Source of the DNA: Psychrobacter sp. UBA6766
GTDB lineage: Bacteria; Pseudomonadota; Gammaproteobacteria; Pseudomonadales; Moraxellaceae
Length of the DNA: 64,000 bases
NCBI RefSeq assembly: GCF_002453355.1
Contig: NZ_DKGQ01000051.1
Coordinates: forward strand, 1-64,000
Reading direction: 5' to 3'
Shown here piece after piece: positions 1 to 8,760 of the stretch (positions are counted from its first letter, which is position 1; each line of letters opens with the position of its first letter). Below the pieces are notes generated by a model. The model worked only from the letters and a program-made list of their open reading frames with translations, had not been told where the DNA came from and searched no databases. Both the position numbers and the translations under genes were made by a program.

Positions 1-117
1 AAAAATTCATCCCAGTAGCACACGATTATTAACGTAGCGATTTTATTTAGAACTCACTATGTATCTCTATAGCACGGCCTAATATGACTGATAAATATAG
101 CAAATACTATTGTAAAT

Positions 118-136
118 GGTAATAATTATCGTTATT
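118..136. promoter_or_regulatory. Putative Fur box upstream of bfd
   Basis: This AT-rich imperfect palindrome matches the 19-base Fur consensus at 14 of 19 positions by eye. It ends about 40 bases before the bfd start. Iron-repressed expression of bfd, which releases iron from bacterioferritin, is known in other proteobacteria. Assignment is by pattern only. Confidence 0.65.
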
Positions 137-177
137 ATAAAGGATAACAAGCTAGACATTCTCAGTAGGAGCCGCAC

Positions 178-369
178 ATGTACGTATGTATCTGTAACGA
201 CGTTAAAGATAAACAAATCAAAGCTGCCATTGCCTCAGGTATTGATACATTAGAAGGGTTAAAAGAAACTCTTGATGTAGCAACATGCTGTGGCTGCTGC
301 GAACCTATGGTCAATGACTTCCTTGACGAACATCATGCCAAGCTTGATGCGTTGGCCTATGCAGTTTAA
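178..369 (+). CDS. bfd: Bacterioferritin-associated ferredoxin
   Basis: This 63-residue protein has the Bfd arrangement of four [2Fe-2S] ligands: Cys4 and Cys6 (CIC) and Cys38 and Cys41 (within CCGCC). Their numbering is the same as in E. coli Bfd. In the family, Bfd docks on bacterioferritin and passes electrons to the ferric core so that stored iron is released as Fe2+. The context fits: a Fur-like site lies just upstream and two bacterioferritin genes follow about 500 bases downstream. The length is normal for the family. Two additional cysteines, Cys37 and Cys40, sit beside the ligands. The GGAG-type ribosome site (taggag) is about 10 bases before the ATG. Confidence 0.93.
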   Translation: MYVCICNDVKDKQIKAAIASGIDTLEGLKETLDVATCCGCCEPMVNDFLDEHHAKLDALAYAV

Positions 370-860
370 GAGACAGTTTAACCGTTTGCTTATTTTCGTT
401 TCTATGATCAATCCGCTCAAATCACTTTTCTGCCTTTCGTTTATCTCTAGTGCTTTAGCCGCTATTTTGCCTTTATCGTGGTCTTTATCTCATCTTGATA
501 GTTAAAAGCCATCACTATAAAGATGATACATAGCTTAAAAGGGCAGAGCGGCTAGCATTCATATCTGCATTTAACTACCTTGTCTACACGGTCACATTTT
601 GCCGCAACACTCCTTAAATTTATAAAAACGCTCGCTAAAACCCTTGGCTTGAGCGAGTTAATTATAATTCTCAATTAGCATCTTATTCTTAGTTCATATC
701 GTTACAAGCGTTATGGCGTCTCTATGCTACTATATCTGCCTAACTTTGTAAGATGTTTGGTTGGTTTTAATCTTTACTGATTAGTTTACGAATGGTACTT
801 TAACTATATCTATTATTGTGAATGTATTGTTAGGCAAATAAAAACATAGGAGTATGAGTC
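370..860. other. Non-coding stretch between bfd and bfr
   Basis: No convincing gene is present; an open frame overlapping bfd and running to 505 has no recognisable product. A short hairpin at 631-657 (ctcgct paired with agcgag) is followed by an AT-rich run and may be a weak terminator for bfd. The promoter of the bacterioferritin genes must lie in the AT-rich part near 760-830. I see no second Fur box. Confidence 0.4.
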
Positions 861-1349
861 ATGATAGGCAGCCCAAAGGTCATCGATTATTTGAATTTTT
901 TATTAGGTGGTGAGCTTGCGGCTCGTGACCAGTACTTCATTCATTCTGAGATGTATGCAGAATGGCATTACGGTAAATTATACGACCGTATCCACCATGA
1001 AATGCAAGATGAAACGTTGCATGCTCAAGCGATTATCCGTCGTATTTTAATGTTAAGCGGCACGCCTAAAATGAGCGTGAACGAGATTAACATTGGCTCG
1101 ACGGTTCCTGAAATGCTGCAGTTTGATCTTGATTTAGAATATCAAGTACAGCAGCATCTAAAAGACGGCATTGCGCTTTGTGAAGAAGAGCATGATTATG
1201 TGACGCGCGAGATGTTGGTTGAGCAGCTAAAAGATACCGAAGAAGATCACGCCCATTGGTTAGAGCAGCAACTGCGCCTCATTGACATGATTGGTTTACC
1301 GAACTATTTGCAAAGTCAGATGGCGGAAGTGTCCCCTGATATTGTTTAG
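861..1349 (+). CDS. bfr: Bacterioferritin, ferroxidase-type subunit lacking the heme Met
   Basis: The 162-residue protein aligns along its whole length with bacterioferritin, a four-helix-bundle subunit of the 24-mer iron-storage shell. The di-iron ferroxidase ligands are present: Glu18, Glu51, His54, Glu93 (E. coli Glu94, after a one-residue deletion), Glu127 and His130. Position 52, the methionine that binds heme between two subunits in E. coli Bfr, is threonine here. This subunit should therefore oxidise Fe2+ but not bind heme by itself. The gene lies 92 bases before a second bfr that has the opposite pattern, and the two probably form one operon. A taggag ribosome site precedes the ATG. 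Confidence 0.92.
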   Translation: MIGSPKVIDYLNFLLGGELAARDQYFIHSEMYAEWHYGKLYDRIHHEMQDETLHAQAIIRRILMLSGTPKMSVNEINIGSTVPEMLQFDLDLEYQVQQHLKDGIALCEEEHDYVTREMLVEQLKDTEEDHAHWLEQQLRLIDMIGLPNYLQSQMAEVSPDIV

Positions 1350-1441
1350 TGTTTTGTTAACAGTATTTTATTAGCTAAGCACCTTTAACAATATTAAAAC
1401 TAATCATTAATAAAATAAGCAGTCAGGACAGGGAGAAAACC

Positions 1442-1924
1442 ATGAAAGGGGATAAAGAAGTCATTCGCGCACTCAATCAAGTGCTCGGTCAGTCGTTAAT
1501 AGCCATCAATCAGTACTTTCTGCATGCGCGTATCGCACGCCACTGGGGTCTCGAGGCATTAAACGAAAATTTCTATAAGCAATCTATTGCAGAGATGAAA
1601 TGGTCGGATGATCTTATTGCGCGTATTTTATTGTTAGGCGGTCTGCCAAACCTGCAAGATTACGGCAAAATGTTCATCGCAGAAGATGTGCCTGAAATGA
1701 TTGACTGTAACTTGCGATTAGAAAAGCAGAAGTTCGGTATTATTACCGATGCGATTACGCTATGTGAGAGCAAGCGCGACTATGTCTCGCGTCATTTACT
1801 GGTCACCTTAAAAGATGGCAATGAAGAGTATCAAGATTGGCTTGAAACCCAAGAGGGCTTGATTGAAGACGTCGGCATTGAAAATTATATTCAGTCACAA
1901 ATGGATGATGACCACACGCCTTAG
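1442..1924 (+). CDS. bfr: Bacterioferritin, heme-binding subunit with degraded ferroxidase site
   Basis: This 160-residue bacterioferritin starts with the classical MKGD. It retains Glu51-Met52 (EMKW), and Met52 is the heme ligand. The ferroxidase centre is damaged: Glu18 is Ser, His54 is Trp, and the C-terminal EExxH equivalent reads NEEYQ, so His130 is Tyr. Glu94 is kept. It can supply heme but probably cannot oxidise iron at a normal di-iron site. Together with the preceding gene it implies a mixed shell, as reported for two-subunit bacterioferritins of Neisseria and Pseudomonas. A strong terminator follows at 1960. Confidence 0.92.
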   Translation: MKGDKEVIRALNQVLGQSLIAINQYFLHARIARHWGLEALNENFYKQSIAEMKWSDDLIARILLLGGLPNLQDYGKMFIAEDVPEMIDCNLRLEKQKFGIITDAITLCESKRDYVSRHLLVTLKDGNEEYQDWLETQEGLIEDVGIENYIQSQMDDDHTP

Positions 1925-1959
1925 AGTAAAGAACAAAAAAGTAGAAAAGCGCTCATACC

Positions 1960-2016
1960 TGCCAGCATATCCTAAGATAGGTCTTAATTGACGTTGTAGG
2001 ATGTGCTGGCATTTTT
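1960..2016 (+). terminator. Intrinsic terminator of the bfr operon
   Basis: Two 15-base arms (1960-1974 and 1997-2011) pair with a single G-U exception and are followed by five T. It sits 36 bases after the second bfr stop and 29 bases before the end of the convergent MFS gene. Confidence 0.85.
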
Positions 2017-2044
2017 ATATTTAAGGCTTTTTTAATATCAAGGC

Positions 2045-3421
2045 TTAATATAAACCGCGCCCATCTTCAGGTTTAAGGCGTAAGAAATATAATCCTGAAA
2101 GAATAGTCAAGATACCAAGCACCCAATAAGTGGCTTGAAATGCAGCCAAGGTATCAAGCTGTAGGCGCTCACGTAGCAAGTTTAGTACTGCCGCCCCAAA
2201 GGCGATACCAAAGCTGATGGCCAATTGTTGATTGACGGCCATTAAACTATTGCCACTACTGGTTTGCGCACCTTCTAAATCTCCGATAGTAATGGTATTC
2301 ATTGCACTAAATTGCATTGAGTTACAGGCGCCCATAACGGTCAAAATAGGGATAAACCAAATCCAATTTGCCGCATCGTCGAACTGCGTCAAGACAATGA
2401 TCAGCAATCCTATCAACAAAGTATTGACTACCAAGACTTTGCGGTAGCTAAAACGCTGAATGATCTTGCTGACTAAGGGCTTGATACCGATTGCACCAAC
2501 AGCGATGGGCGCAAGCAGCCAGCCGGCTTGCGACGGCGAGTACTCAAACACCACCTGTAGCAACAGCGGCAATAAAAAAGGCACGGCACTGATGCCTAAA
2601 CGCGTGAATAAGTTACCAGTAATACCAATACGAAAGGTGCGAATATTAAATAAACTCAGCGGAAAAAGGGGCGCTGCACGGCGTTTGGCATGCCACACAT
2701 AAGCGCCTATCAGGATACTGGCGCCCAGTGCAAGCAGCAAACCGTAAAACCCGCGCCCTGTCTGCGAGCCAAACTCGACAGCAAGGGTAAAACCGCAAGC
2801 AGCGGCGGCAAATAAAGCAAAACCCGTCCAGTCTAAACGCTTGGTATCCTCGAACAAAGCGGGCACCAGTTTTTTACCCATGATAAAACCAAATATACCC
2901 ATCGGGATATTGATGAGAAATATCCAATGCCAGCTGGTATATTGCACGATATAACCGCCCAATACCGGACCAACCAACGGCGCGATTAACGCCGGTATCA
3001 CCGCAAAGTTCATCACGGTTAACAGCTTATTGCGGGGATAAGACTTGACCAATATTAAACGCGCAACCGGGGTCATCATCGCGCCGCCAATACCTTGCAC
3101 GATGCGCGAACCAATCAATAAATTCAACGTTGGGGAAGCAGCGCATAACAGCGAGCCAATACAAAAGATAATAACAGCGTATAAAAATACCCGCCGCGTG
3201 CCATATTTATCAGCCAAAAATCCGCTAATAGGAATAAATATCGCCAAAGTGAGCGCGTAGCTGATGACCGCCCACTGCATTTTTAGCGGTGATTCTCCAA
3301 GGGCATGAGCCATTTGCGGCAGGGAGGTATTTAAGATGGTGGCATCTAAAATTTGCATAAATAACGCCACCGCTAGCACATAGGGTAGGTATTTATCTTG
3401 CGTTGGAGTGAGAGTTACCAT
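2045..3421 (-). CDS. MFS multidrug exporter, DHA2 family (MdtD-like)
   Basis: This polytopic protein of about 458 residues belongs to the major facilitator superfamily, drug:H+ antiporter-2 type. Diagnostic stretches are FMQILDATILNTSLP in TM1, a loop 2-3 motif ending LADKYGTRR, GSRIVQGIGGAMMTP, and LVGPVLGGYIVQYTSWHWIF (motif C). The closest family I recognise is E. coli MdtD (YegB), similar in length and wording. It would export unknown compounds across the inner membrane using the proton gradient. The open frame reaches a GTG at 3448, but the ATG at 3421 has a GGTGAT ribosome site and is preferred. The gene is monocistronic and divergent from yghU. The substrate cannot be inferred. Confidence 0.85.
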   Translation of the reverse strand: MVTLTPTQDKYLPYVLAVALFMQILDATILNTSLPQMAHALGESPLKMQWAVISYALTLAIFIPISGFLADKYGTRRVFLYAVIIFCIGSLLCAASPTLNLLIGSRIVQGIGGAMMTPVARLILVKSYPRNKLLTVMNFAVIPALIAPLVGPVLGGYIVQYTSWHWIFLINIPMGIFGFIMGKKLVPALFEDTKRLDWTGFALFAAAACGFTLAVEFGSQTGRGFYGLLLALGASILIGAYVWHAKRRAAPLFPLSLFNIRTFRIGITGNLFTRLGISAVPFLLPLLLQVVFEYSPSQAGWLLAPIAVGAIGIKPLVSKIIQRFSYRKVLVVNTLLIGLLIIVLTQFDDAANWIWFIPILTVMGACNSMQFSAMNTITIGDLEGAQTSSGNSLMAVNQQLAISFGIAFGAAVLNLLRERLQLDTLAAFQATYWVLGILTILSGLYFLRLKPEDGRGLY

Positions 3422-3789
3422 ATTGACATCACCATATCTTTTGACCACGCTTGTTAAGCGGGTCTCTAAAAAGCCGTTAAGTTGGGGTAGTATAAAAACA
3501 ACCGACTATGAGTTAAAGAGTAGCAAAGTAACGGTATGCACTTAGTTATTAGAAGTTTGCCCTCAAACGCTTTGCTATTCCTGCTCGTTACTTTTAAAAA
3601 TAGGTTACAAGACAGGGCTTTAACTGAAGATTCGCTATAGTAGAATTGTCATATATGATGAGGCGGGACTGATACAAATTTTCTTGGCTGGCTATACCTA
3701 CGCCGATAGATGCTGCAAAAAATCATACAATTCTGCTGGCTCTCTTTTGCCATCTCTCTTTTATAAAATAATAAAAAATAGGAAGTATT
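3422..3789. other. Divergent intergenic region between MFS exporter and yghU
   Basis: About 370 bases hold no recognisable gene. They must contain the promoters of both flanking genes. An inverted repeat of aaagtaacg and cgttacttt lies near 3524-3596 and could be a regulatory or structural hairpin. I recognise no known regulator site. Confidence 0.35.
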
Positions 3790-4668
3790 ATGAGTAGTAA
3801 TAATAACCAATCAAGCAATATCCAAAACGACATTCAAAACAACCATACCAATGCTTATACGCCACCTAAAGTATGGGAAAATGACGCCGAAAACGGCGGT
3901 AAGTTCGCCAGCATCAATCGACCGACGGCTGGCGCTCGCCATGAGCAAGAACTGCCCGTCGGCACAGCGCCTTTACAGCTATATTCACTCAATACACCCA
4001 ATGGCGTGAAAGTAAATATTTTGTTAGAAGAACTTGCCGAGCTGAATGTTAAAGGAGCTGAATATGACGCCTATAAAATCGATATCTCTGAGGGCGACCA
4101 GTTTGGCTCAGGATTTGTCGCTATGAACCCTAACTCCAAGATTCCTGCGTTAGTTGACCATGCTGCCGGTGCTGAAAATGGCGAGTCTGTTGCGCTTTTT
4201 GAGTCGGGCGCTATTTTATTATACCTAGCAGAAAAGTTTGGTAATTTTGTGCCGCCTGCGGATGGCTCGCAAAACAAAGCGCGGGCAGAGTGTTTGTCAT
4301 GGCTTATGTGGCAGATGGGCAGTGCGCCTTTTTTAGGGGGCGGATTCGGACATTTTTATGCCTATGCGCCTGAACCGATGGAATATCCTATCAATCGCTA
4401 TACGATGGAAACCAAACGCCAGCTTGATGTGCTAGATAAGCATCTCAAAGACCGTGAGTATATGTGCGGTAATGATGAGGCGGACTATAATATCGCCGAT
4501 ATGATTATCTGGGCGTGGTATGGTCAGCTGGTCCTTGGCAAGCTTTATGATGCGGCGGAATTTTTACAAGTGGACGATTATAAATACCTGAAACGTTGGG
4601 CGCAAAAAATCGCTGAACGTCCCGCAGTTAAGCGTGCCGTGGATTTATCACTGAAGCCTATTACCTAA
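3790..4668 (+). CDS. yghU: Glutathione S-transferase family, GSH-disulfide reductase YghU
   Basis: The 292-residue protein matches the YghU/YfcG nu-class of glutathione transferases, which reduce disulfides with glutathione. Conserved stretches include the N-terminal KVW...GGKFASINRP...GARHEQELPVG, the thioredoxin-fold start LQLYSLNTPNGVKVNILLEEL, SKIPAL (the cis-Pro region), ESGAILLYLAEKFG, and the helical-domain APFLGGGFGHFYAYAPE. E. coli YghU is 288 residues and has the same layout. The N-terminal 28 residues are Asn/Gln-rich and not conserved. The enzyme is cytoplasmic. An aggaag ribosome site precedes the ATG. It appears to be a single-gene unit, with a hairpin about 80 bases downstream. 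Confidence 0.92.
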   Translation: MSSNNNQSSNIQNDIQNNHTNAYTPPKVWENDAENGGKFASINRPTAGARHEQELPVGTAPLQLYSLNTPNGVKVNILLEELAELNVKGAEYDAYKIDISEGDQFGSGFVAMNPNSKIPALVDHAAGAENGESVALFESGAILLYLAEKFGNFVPPADGSQNKARAECLSWLMWQMGSAPFLGGGFGHFYAYAPEPMEYPINRYTMETKRQLDVLDKHLKDREYMCGNDEADYNIADMIIWAWYGQLVLGKLYDAAEFLQVDDYKYLKRWAQKIAERPAVKRAVDLSLKPIT

Positions 4669-4747
4669 ATGCTTGTATTTAAATCGAGATAATAAATACT
4701 ACTACTCAAGCTAAGTAGTTAGTATTAATAAATCAAAAGTTTAATAA

Positions 4748-4782
4748 AAAAGGTTAGTAGGCAATTTGCTTATTAACCTTTT
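4748..4782 (+). terminator. Probable terminator after yghU
   Basis: A 12-base-pair stem (4748-4759 with 4771-4782, one G-U pair) closes an 11-base loop. The T-run after it is interrupted, so efficiency is uncertain. The surrounding gap 4669-4964 shows no gene. Confidence 0.5.
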
Positions 4783-4964
4783 GCTTGCTATGCTTTAGAT
4801 AAATATATCCTATATTTAGAATATATTTATCTGCATATTAAGTTAGCGTATGATTTATTCATTACATAATGACACATTAGTATAACAGATAGAAACAATA
4901 ATGCGTTAAGATAGCAGTCACTGCTTTAACGGGCAGTTGTTGATATTTATTTTATTGATGAGTA

Positions 4965-6245
4965 ATGATTATGAAAAATAATAATAAAAATACGCGTAGC
5001 TTGTTATCCTTACCAAGTATGGGGAAGATGAGTTTTGGTCATATAAGGGCTATTGGCCCTACAAATAATAATTGCAATAATCCGCACCCTGAAACATCTA
5101 GTCACTTAAGTGATGCTACTCATTTTAAAATAACGCTTATAAAAATAAAAAAGTTAAATCTATTAATACCGAAGAAAACTTTATTGCCATTATTTGCAGC
5201 TATTTCCACTGCTTTATTTAGTTCGGTGACAATGGCGAGCACGCCTATAAGTTTTAGTAATCAAGATTGGGAAGTGGCGTGTGACAACACCCGCACTTGC
5301 CGGCTGGCAGGTTATCAAGCAGAGAACAATAGCAATTTGCCCGTGTCTTTATTATTGGTGCGCCGTGCAGGAGCGAATGCCACAGTCGATGGCAAGGTGA
5401 AACTTGGCGGTGCTAAAGAAAGCTCTGCTAAAGCGCTGATGCAGCTTGGTAACCGACATCGTATCTCGTTGTTTATTAACGGAAGAGATTACGGAGAAAC
5501 TAGACCTTACTCAGTGGCAGCAGGTGATGCGGAGCTCACCTCAGCGCAAGTGAGTGCGCTACTTGACGCATTGACCCAATCCAGCAAGATTGAGCTGGTG
5601 ATCCGCAATACTCGCTGGCAGTTATCGGATAAAGGTGCCAGCGCTGTGATGCTCAAAGCTGATGAAGCCCAAGGCCGAGTAGGGACATCAAGCGCCTTTA
5701 TCCGTACCGATAATGCCACTAAACCTAACAGTAGTGTCCTTACACCTCAGGTGGCACCTTCCTTGCGACTGGTCACGCCCAATCCTAAAGCCATCTCTAA
5801 CAATAAGAAAAAATTCGCCATGCGCTCGTCGCAGTTGGCAGAAATGATGAAAACCACCATGAAAGATGGGGGAACTGATTGTCCAAACTTGGCGGACAAG
5901 TCACCTTGGCGTGTCAGCCGTCTAAATGGTGAGCAGCTGCTTGTACAGCATGATTGTTGGGCTGGCGCTTATAACACGGGCACGGGTGTTTGGGTACTCA
6001 ATGACAGTAAGCCTTATAAGCCGACATTGGTGACGACAAGCGCGACCGATTATAGGGATGGTAAATTAACTTCGGTACAAAAAGGCCGCGGACTTGGCGA
6101 CTGCTTAGCTAAAACTGATTGGGTTTGGACGGGCAAAGCCTTTGAAAAAAGTCATGAAAGCACCACAGGAATGTGTCGATTGATAGAGGCGGGCGGCGCT
6201 TGGCAACTGCCAACCTATGTAACGGAAGTCAAAATGTCGCGTTAA
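4965..6245 (+). CDS. Secreted DUF1176 family protein
   Basis: The mature part begins near residue 92 (TPISFSNQDWEVACDNTRTCR) and shows the DUF1176 pattern: a WEVACDNTRTCRLAGY opening, a SLLLVRRAG strand, and late paired cysteines (CPNL, HDCW, GDCLAK, GMCRL). The function of this envelope family is not established. Residues 73-91 form a signal peptide ending VTMAS. About 60 polar residues precede the signal, which is abnormal. The start is therefore doubtful: no in-frame ATG lies closer than residue 22, and a GGGGAAG sits just before that Met (5028). Either the annotated N-terminus is real and unusual, or a non-canonical start is used. Confidence 0.7.
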   Translation: MIMKNNNKNTRSLLSLPSMGKMSFGHIRAIGPTNNNCNNPHPETSSHLSDATHFKITLIKIKKLNLLIPKKTLLPLFAAISTALFSSVTMASTPISFSNQDWEVACDNTRTCRLAGYQAENNSNLPVSLLLVRRAGANATVDGKVKLGGAKESSAKALMQLGNRHRISLFINGRDYGETRPYSVAAGDAELTSAQVSALLDALTQSSKIELVIRNTRWQLSDKGASAVMLKADEAQGRVGTSSAFIRTDNATKPNSSVLTPQVAPSLRLVTPNPKAISNNKKKFAMRSSQLAEMMKTTMKDGGTDCPNLADKSPWRVSRLNGEQLLVQHDCWAGAYNTGTGVWVLNDSKPYKPTLVTTSATDYRDGKLTSVQKGRGLGDCLAKTDWVWTGKAFEKSHESTTGMCRLIEAGGAWQLPTYVTEVKMSR

Positions 6246-6850
6246 GGGTTGTTGTGTTGAAATTTTTATATTTAAACTGCTGTGTTAAAGACTGCTGTAA
6301 CGGTTCTTAAGTCTAAATTACTTGAGATATGACTTATTTTTAATATAAAGAAAAAATAGGTTCTGATTTCGGTTTTATTGTGATATACTGCGTCGCCACG
6401 TTAGCATAGACTAGCGTGAATTATGAGATTGATAACATCGCCTGCGATTTTGGGTCTAGGATGACCATAAGTAATTGTTGCCGATGATTTTGTGTACTTA
6501 AATAACCCTTCATATCAATAATGAAAGATGCGTTATTTTTGACTCATATCTTATCTACTAACCCATGTATTGGTTAGATTGGTTGTTAGTTGCCTTTATC
6601 TGCTTTGGACAAAGCACAGATAATGCGCATTTGGCAATCAAGGATGAGACACTCGGCACTACCACCAAAATACGTCAGACAGCACGAACGCCTTTATATA
6701 ATACTGACAAGCTTTATAGCTTGGCTTTTGATTGTTAAACTCTTTTTTGGGTAAGATAATTATTTTATAAGCGTAGCGTGGTGAACGGTTATCAGTGGTA
6801 TGCATCAAGTTTGCTGAATTTACAGCAGCTTATACTTACCAAGGATTACT
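6246..6850 (+). other. Long leader region of the DEAD-box helicase gene
   Basis: Six hundred bases without a supported gene precede the RNA helicase. A good extended -10 element is seen at 6381-6389. A transcript from there would carry an untranslated leader of roughly 450 bases. A small hairpin (aagctttatagctt) lies near 6710. Long structured leaders are known for cold-shock genes such as cspA and deaD, so a regulatory 5' UTR is plausible. No known riboswitch is recognised. Confidence 0.5.
6381..6389 (+). promoter_or_regulatory. Extended -10 promoter candidate
   Basis: The sequence TGATATACT fits the TG-N-TATAAT extended -10 pattern. No good -35 lies upstream, as is common for extended -10 promoters. 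It would start transcription near 6396, far ahead of the helicase start at 6851. Confidence 0.45.
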
Positions 6851-8515
6851 ATGACTGACATCTTATCTGCTATCGCTGCTGAAAACGGCATCATCGAAAA
6901 TACTGATACCCCAAACAATACTTCAACTACCGATACCAATGATCAAGCGGCTACCACTGACGCTGCTGAAGAAAATAAAATCACTTTTGCTGAACTTAAT
7001 ATTGCCAAGCCAATTTTGACCGCACTTGATCGCAGTGGCTATACCAACCCAACACCTATCCAAGAACAAGCCATTCCTTTTGCTCTAGCAGGTCGCGACT
7101 TATTGTTGTCAGCGCAAACTGGTAGTGGTAAAACAGCGGCATTCGTTATCCCTGTACTTGACCGTTTAAGCCGTGCCACTAGCTTTGACAAATTAACCAA
7201 AGCCCTTATCCTAACGCCAACGCGTGAACTTGCTCAGCAAGTACATGACAGTGTGCGCACCTATTCAAAAGACATGCGCGGTTTGTTCTGTGTGCCATTA
7301 GTAGGCGGCGCACCTTACAATGGTCAGATTACAGCTTTGAAAAAAGGCGTTCAAGTGATTGTTGCGACGCCTGGTCGTTTACTTGACCATATCAAAGCCG
7401 GTCGCGTTGACTTATCAAATCTTGAAGTGTTGGTACTTGACGAAGCTGACCGTATGCTAGACATGGGTTTTGCTGATGATATCAACGATATCTTGAAAGC
7501 CGCTCCTGATAATCGTCAAACGATTATGTGTTCAGCGACTTGGGATGGTCCTGTTGGTAAAATTGCTGCGAGCTTTACCAAAAATCCTGAGCGCGTTTCA
7601 ATCAAAGTTGAATCGGCTCATATCGAAGAAAAAGTATACTACTGCGATGATTTTGATCACAAAAATCGTTTGCTGGATAAAATCGTTTGTGACAAAGATA
7701 TGGAACAAGTCATTATCTTTGCAGCGACCAAACGCAGCACTGAAAAATTAACAAAACAGCTTCAAGAAGCCGGTCATAAAGCCAGCTTCCTTCATGGTGA
7801 TTTGCCACAAAGCAAGCGTAACCGTATTGTTCAAGACTTACGTAATGGTAAATGCAAAATCTTAGTAGCGACTGACGTTGCTGCTCGTGGTCTAGACGTA
7901 CCAGCAATTTCACACGTGATTAACTATGACTTGCCGCGTCAAACAGAAGATTACGTACACCGTATTGGTCGTTGTGGCCGTGCTGGTCGTACTGGTATTG
8001 CTATTAGCCTATGTAGCATGGATGATCGTCCACAGCTTAACGCTATCAACCGTTACTTAGATCGCAAAATGGAAGTCTGTGTCATCGAAGGTATGGAGCC
8101 TAAGAAGACTTATGTACCGAGCGAAAACAAAGGCAATGGTCGTGGCCGTGGTCGCGGACGCTCAAACGGCGGTGGTCAAGGCCGTGGTCGTTCAGCGGGT
8201 GGCTACGCCGGTCGCTCAAACGGCGGCGGTAATGGCCAAAGCCGTGGTCGCTCAAGCGATAGCTCAGCAACTGGTCAACGCGCCAGCAATGACAGCGGTT
8301 ACCAAGGCAAGCCAAGTGAGCGTTCAGGTGGCAAACCCTATCAAGGTAAACGCACAGGCGCTCCTAGCCGTGGTGATGGCACTAGCGCACCACGTGGCGA
8401 TCGCGCTGCAACGGGTCGCGGTCGTCCAAGTGGCAGCCAAGGTCGCCCAGCGAATCGTTCTGACAGCCGTGGTCAAGGTCGTCCAACAGGCGGTAACCGT
8501 GGTAGAAACTCGTAA
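6851..8515 (+). CDS. DEAD-box ATP-dependent RNA helicase (RhlE-like) with RG-rich tail
   Basis: The 554-residue protein carries the DEAD-box motifs in order: Q motif (TNPTPIQEQAIP), Walker A AQTGSGKT near residue 85, PTRELAQQ, TPGRLLDH, DEAD near 195, SAT, HGDLPQ, VATDVAARGLDVP and HRIGRCGRAGRTG near 370. Motif VI has Cys where Thr is usual. Residues from about 425 to the end are a long Arg/Gly/Ser-rich, probably disordered RNA-binding tail (repeats such as RGRGRGR). Such helicases unwind rRNA or mRNA structures, and several are cold-induced. The acidic, Thr/Asn-rich N-terminal 45 residues are not part of the core. An aaggat ribosome site precedes the ATG, and a strong terminator follows. Confidence 0.93.
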   Translation: MTDILSAIAAENGIIENTDTPNNTSTTDTNDQAATTDAAEENKITFAELNIAKPILTALDRSGYTNPTPIQEQAIPFALAGRDLLLSAQTGSGKTAAFVIPVLDRLSRATSFDKLTKALILTPTRELAQQVHDSVRTYSKDMRGLFCVPLVGGAPYNGQITALKKGVQVIVATPGRLLDHIKAGRVDLSNLEVLVLDEADRMLDMGFADDINDILKAAPDNRQTIMCSATWDGPVGKIAASFTKNPERVSIKVESAHIEEKVYYCDDFDHKNRLLDKIVCDKDMEQVIIFAATKRSTEKLTKQLQEAGHKASFLHGDLPQSKRNRIVQDLRNGKCKILVATDVAARGLDVPAISHVINYDLPRQTEDYVHRIGRCGRAGRTGIAISLCSMDDRPQLNAINRYLDRKMEVCVIEGMEPKKTYVPSENKGNGRGRGRGRSNGGGQGRGRSAGGYAGRSNGGGNGQSRGRSSDSSATGQRASNDSGYQGKPSERSGGKPYQGKRTGAPSRGDGTSAPRGDRAATGRGRPSGSQGRPANRSDSRGQGRPTGGNRGRNS

Positions 8516-8588
8516 TAACGTTATAATTAATGATTAATAATGGCTTAAAAAATGCTATTATTGGTCATATAAGATATAGCGTCATATT

Positions 8589-8620
8589 AAAAAGCCAGAT
8601 ACTTGTTATCTGGCTTTTTT
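8589..8620 (+). terminator. Intrinsic terminator of the helicase gene
   Basis: A GC-containing stem (agccagata with tatctggct, extended by A-T pairs) has a short loop and a run of six T. It is a textbook rho-independent terminator, about 75 bases after the stop codon. Confidence 0.88.
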
Positions 8621-8760
8621 GTGCTTAATGGTTTTTAAGGCTTATCGATAGTCCATGCAAAACAACTTCGAGTCGTTAATATCATATCGCTGCTTGCACG
8701 CCTTTTTCGCCTTGTCTATACTGACAGGCTTTTCATCCTCATATGCTGCGGAGCCATTTG

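Noticed and set aside
290..505. 71-codon frame overlapping bfd
   Set aside because: It overlaps the real bfd in another frame, has no ribosome site and no recognisable protein character.
8079..8537. 152-codon frame in the 3' part of the helicase gene
   Set aside because: It is an alternate frame of the Gly/Arg repeat tail; its Ala/Val bias is a by-product of the repeated codons.
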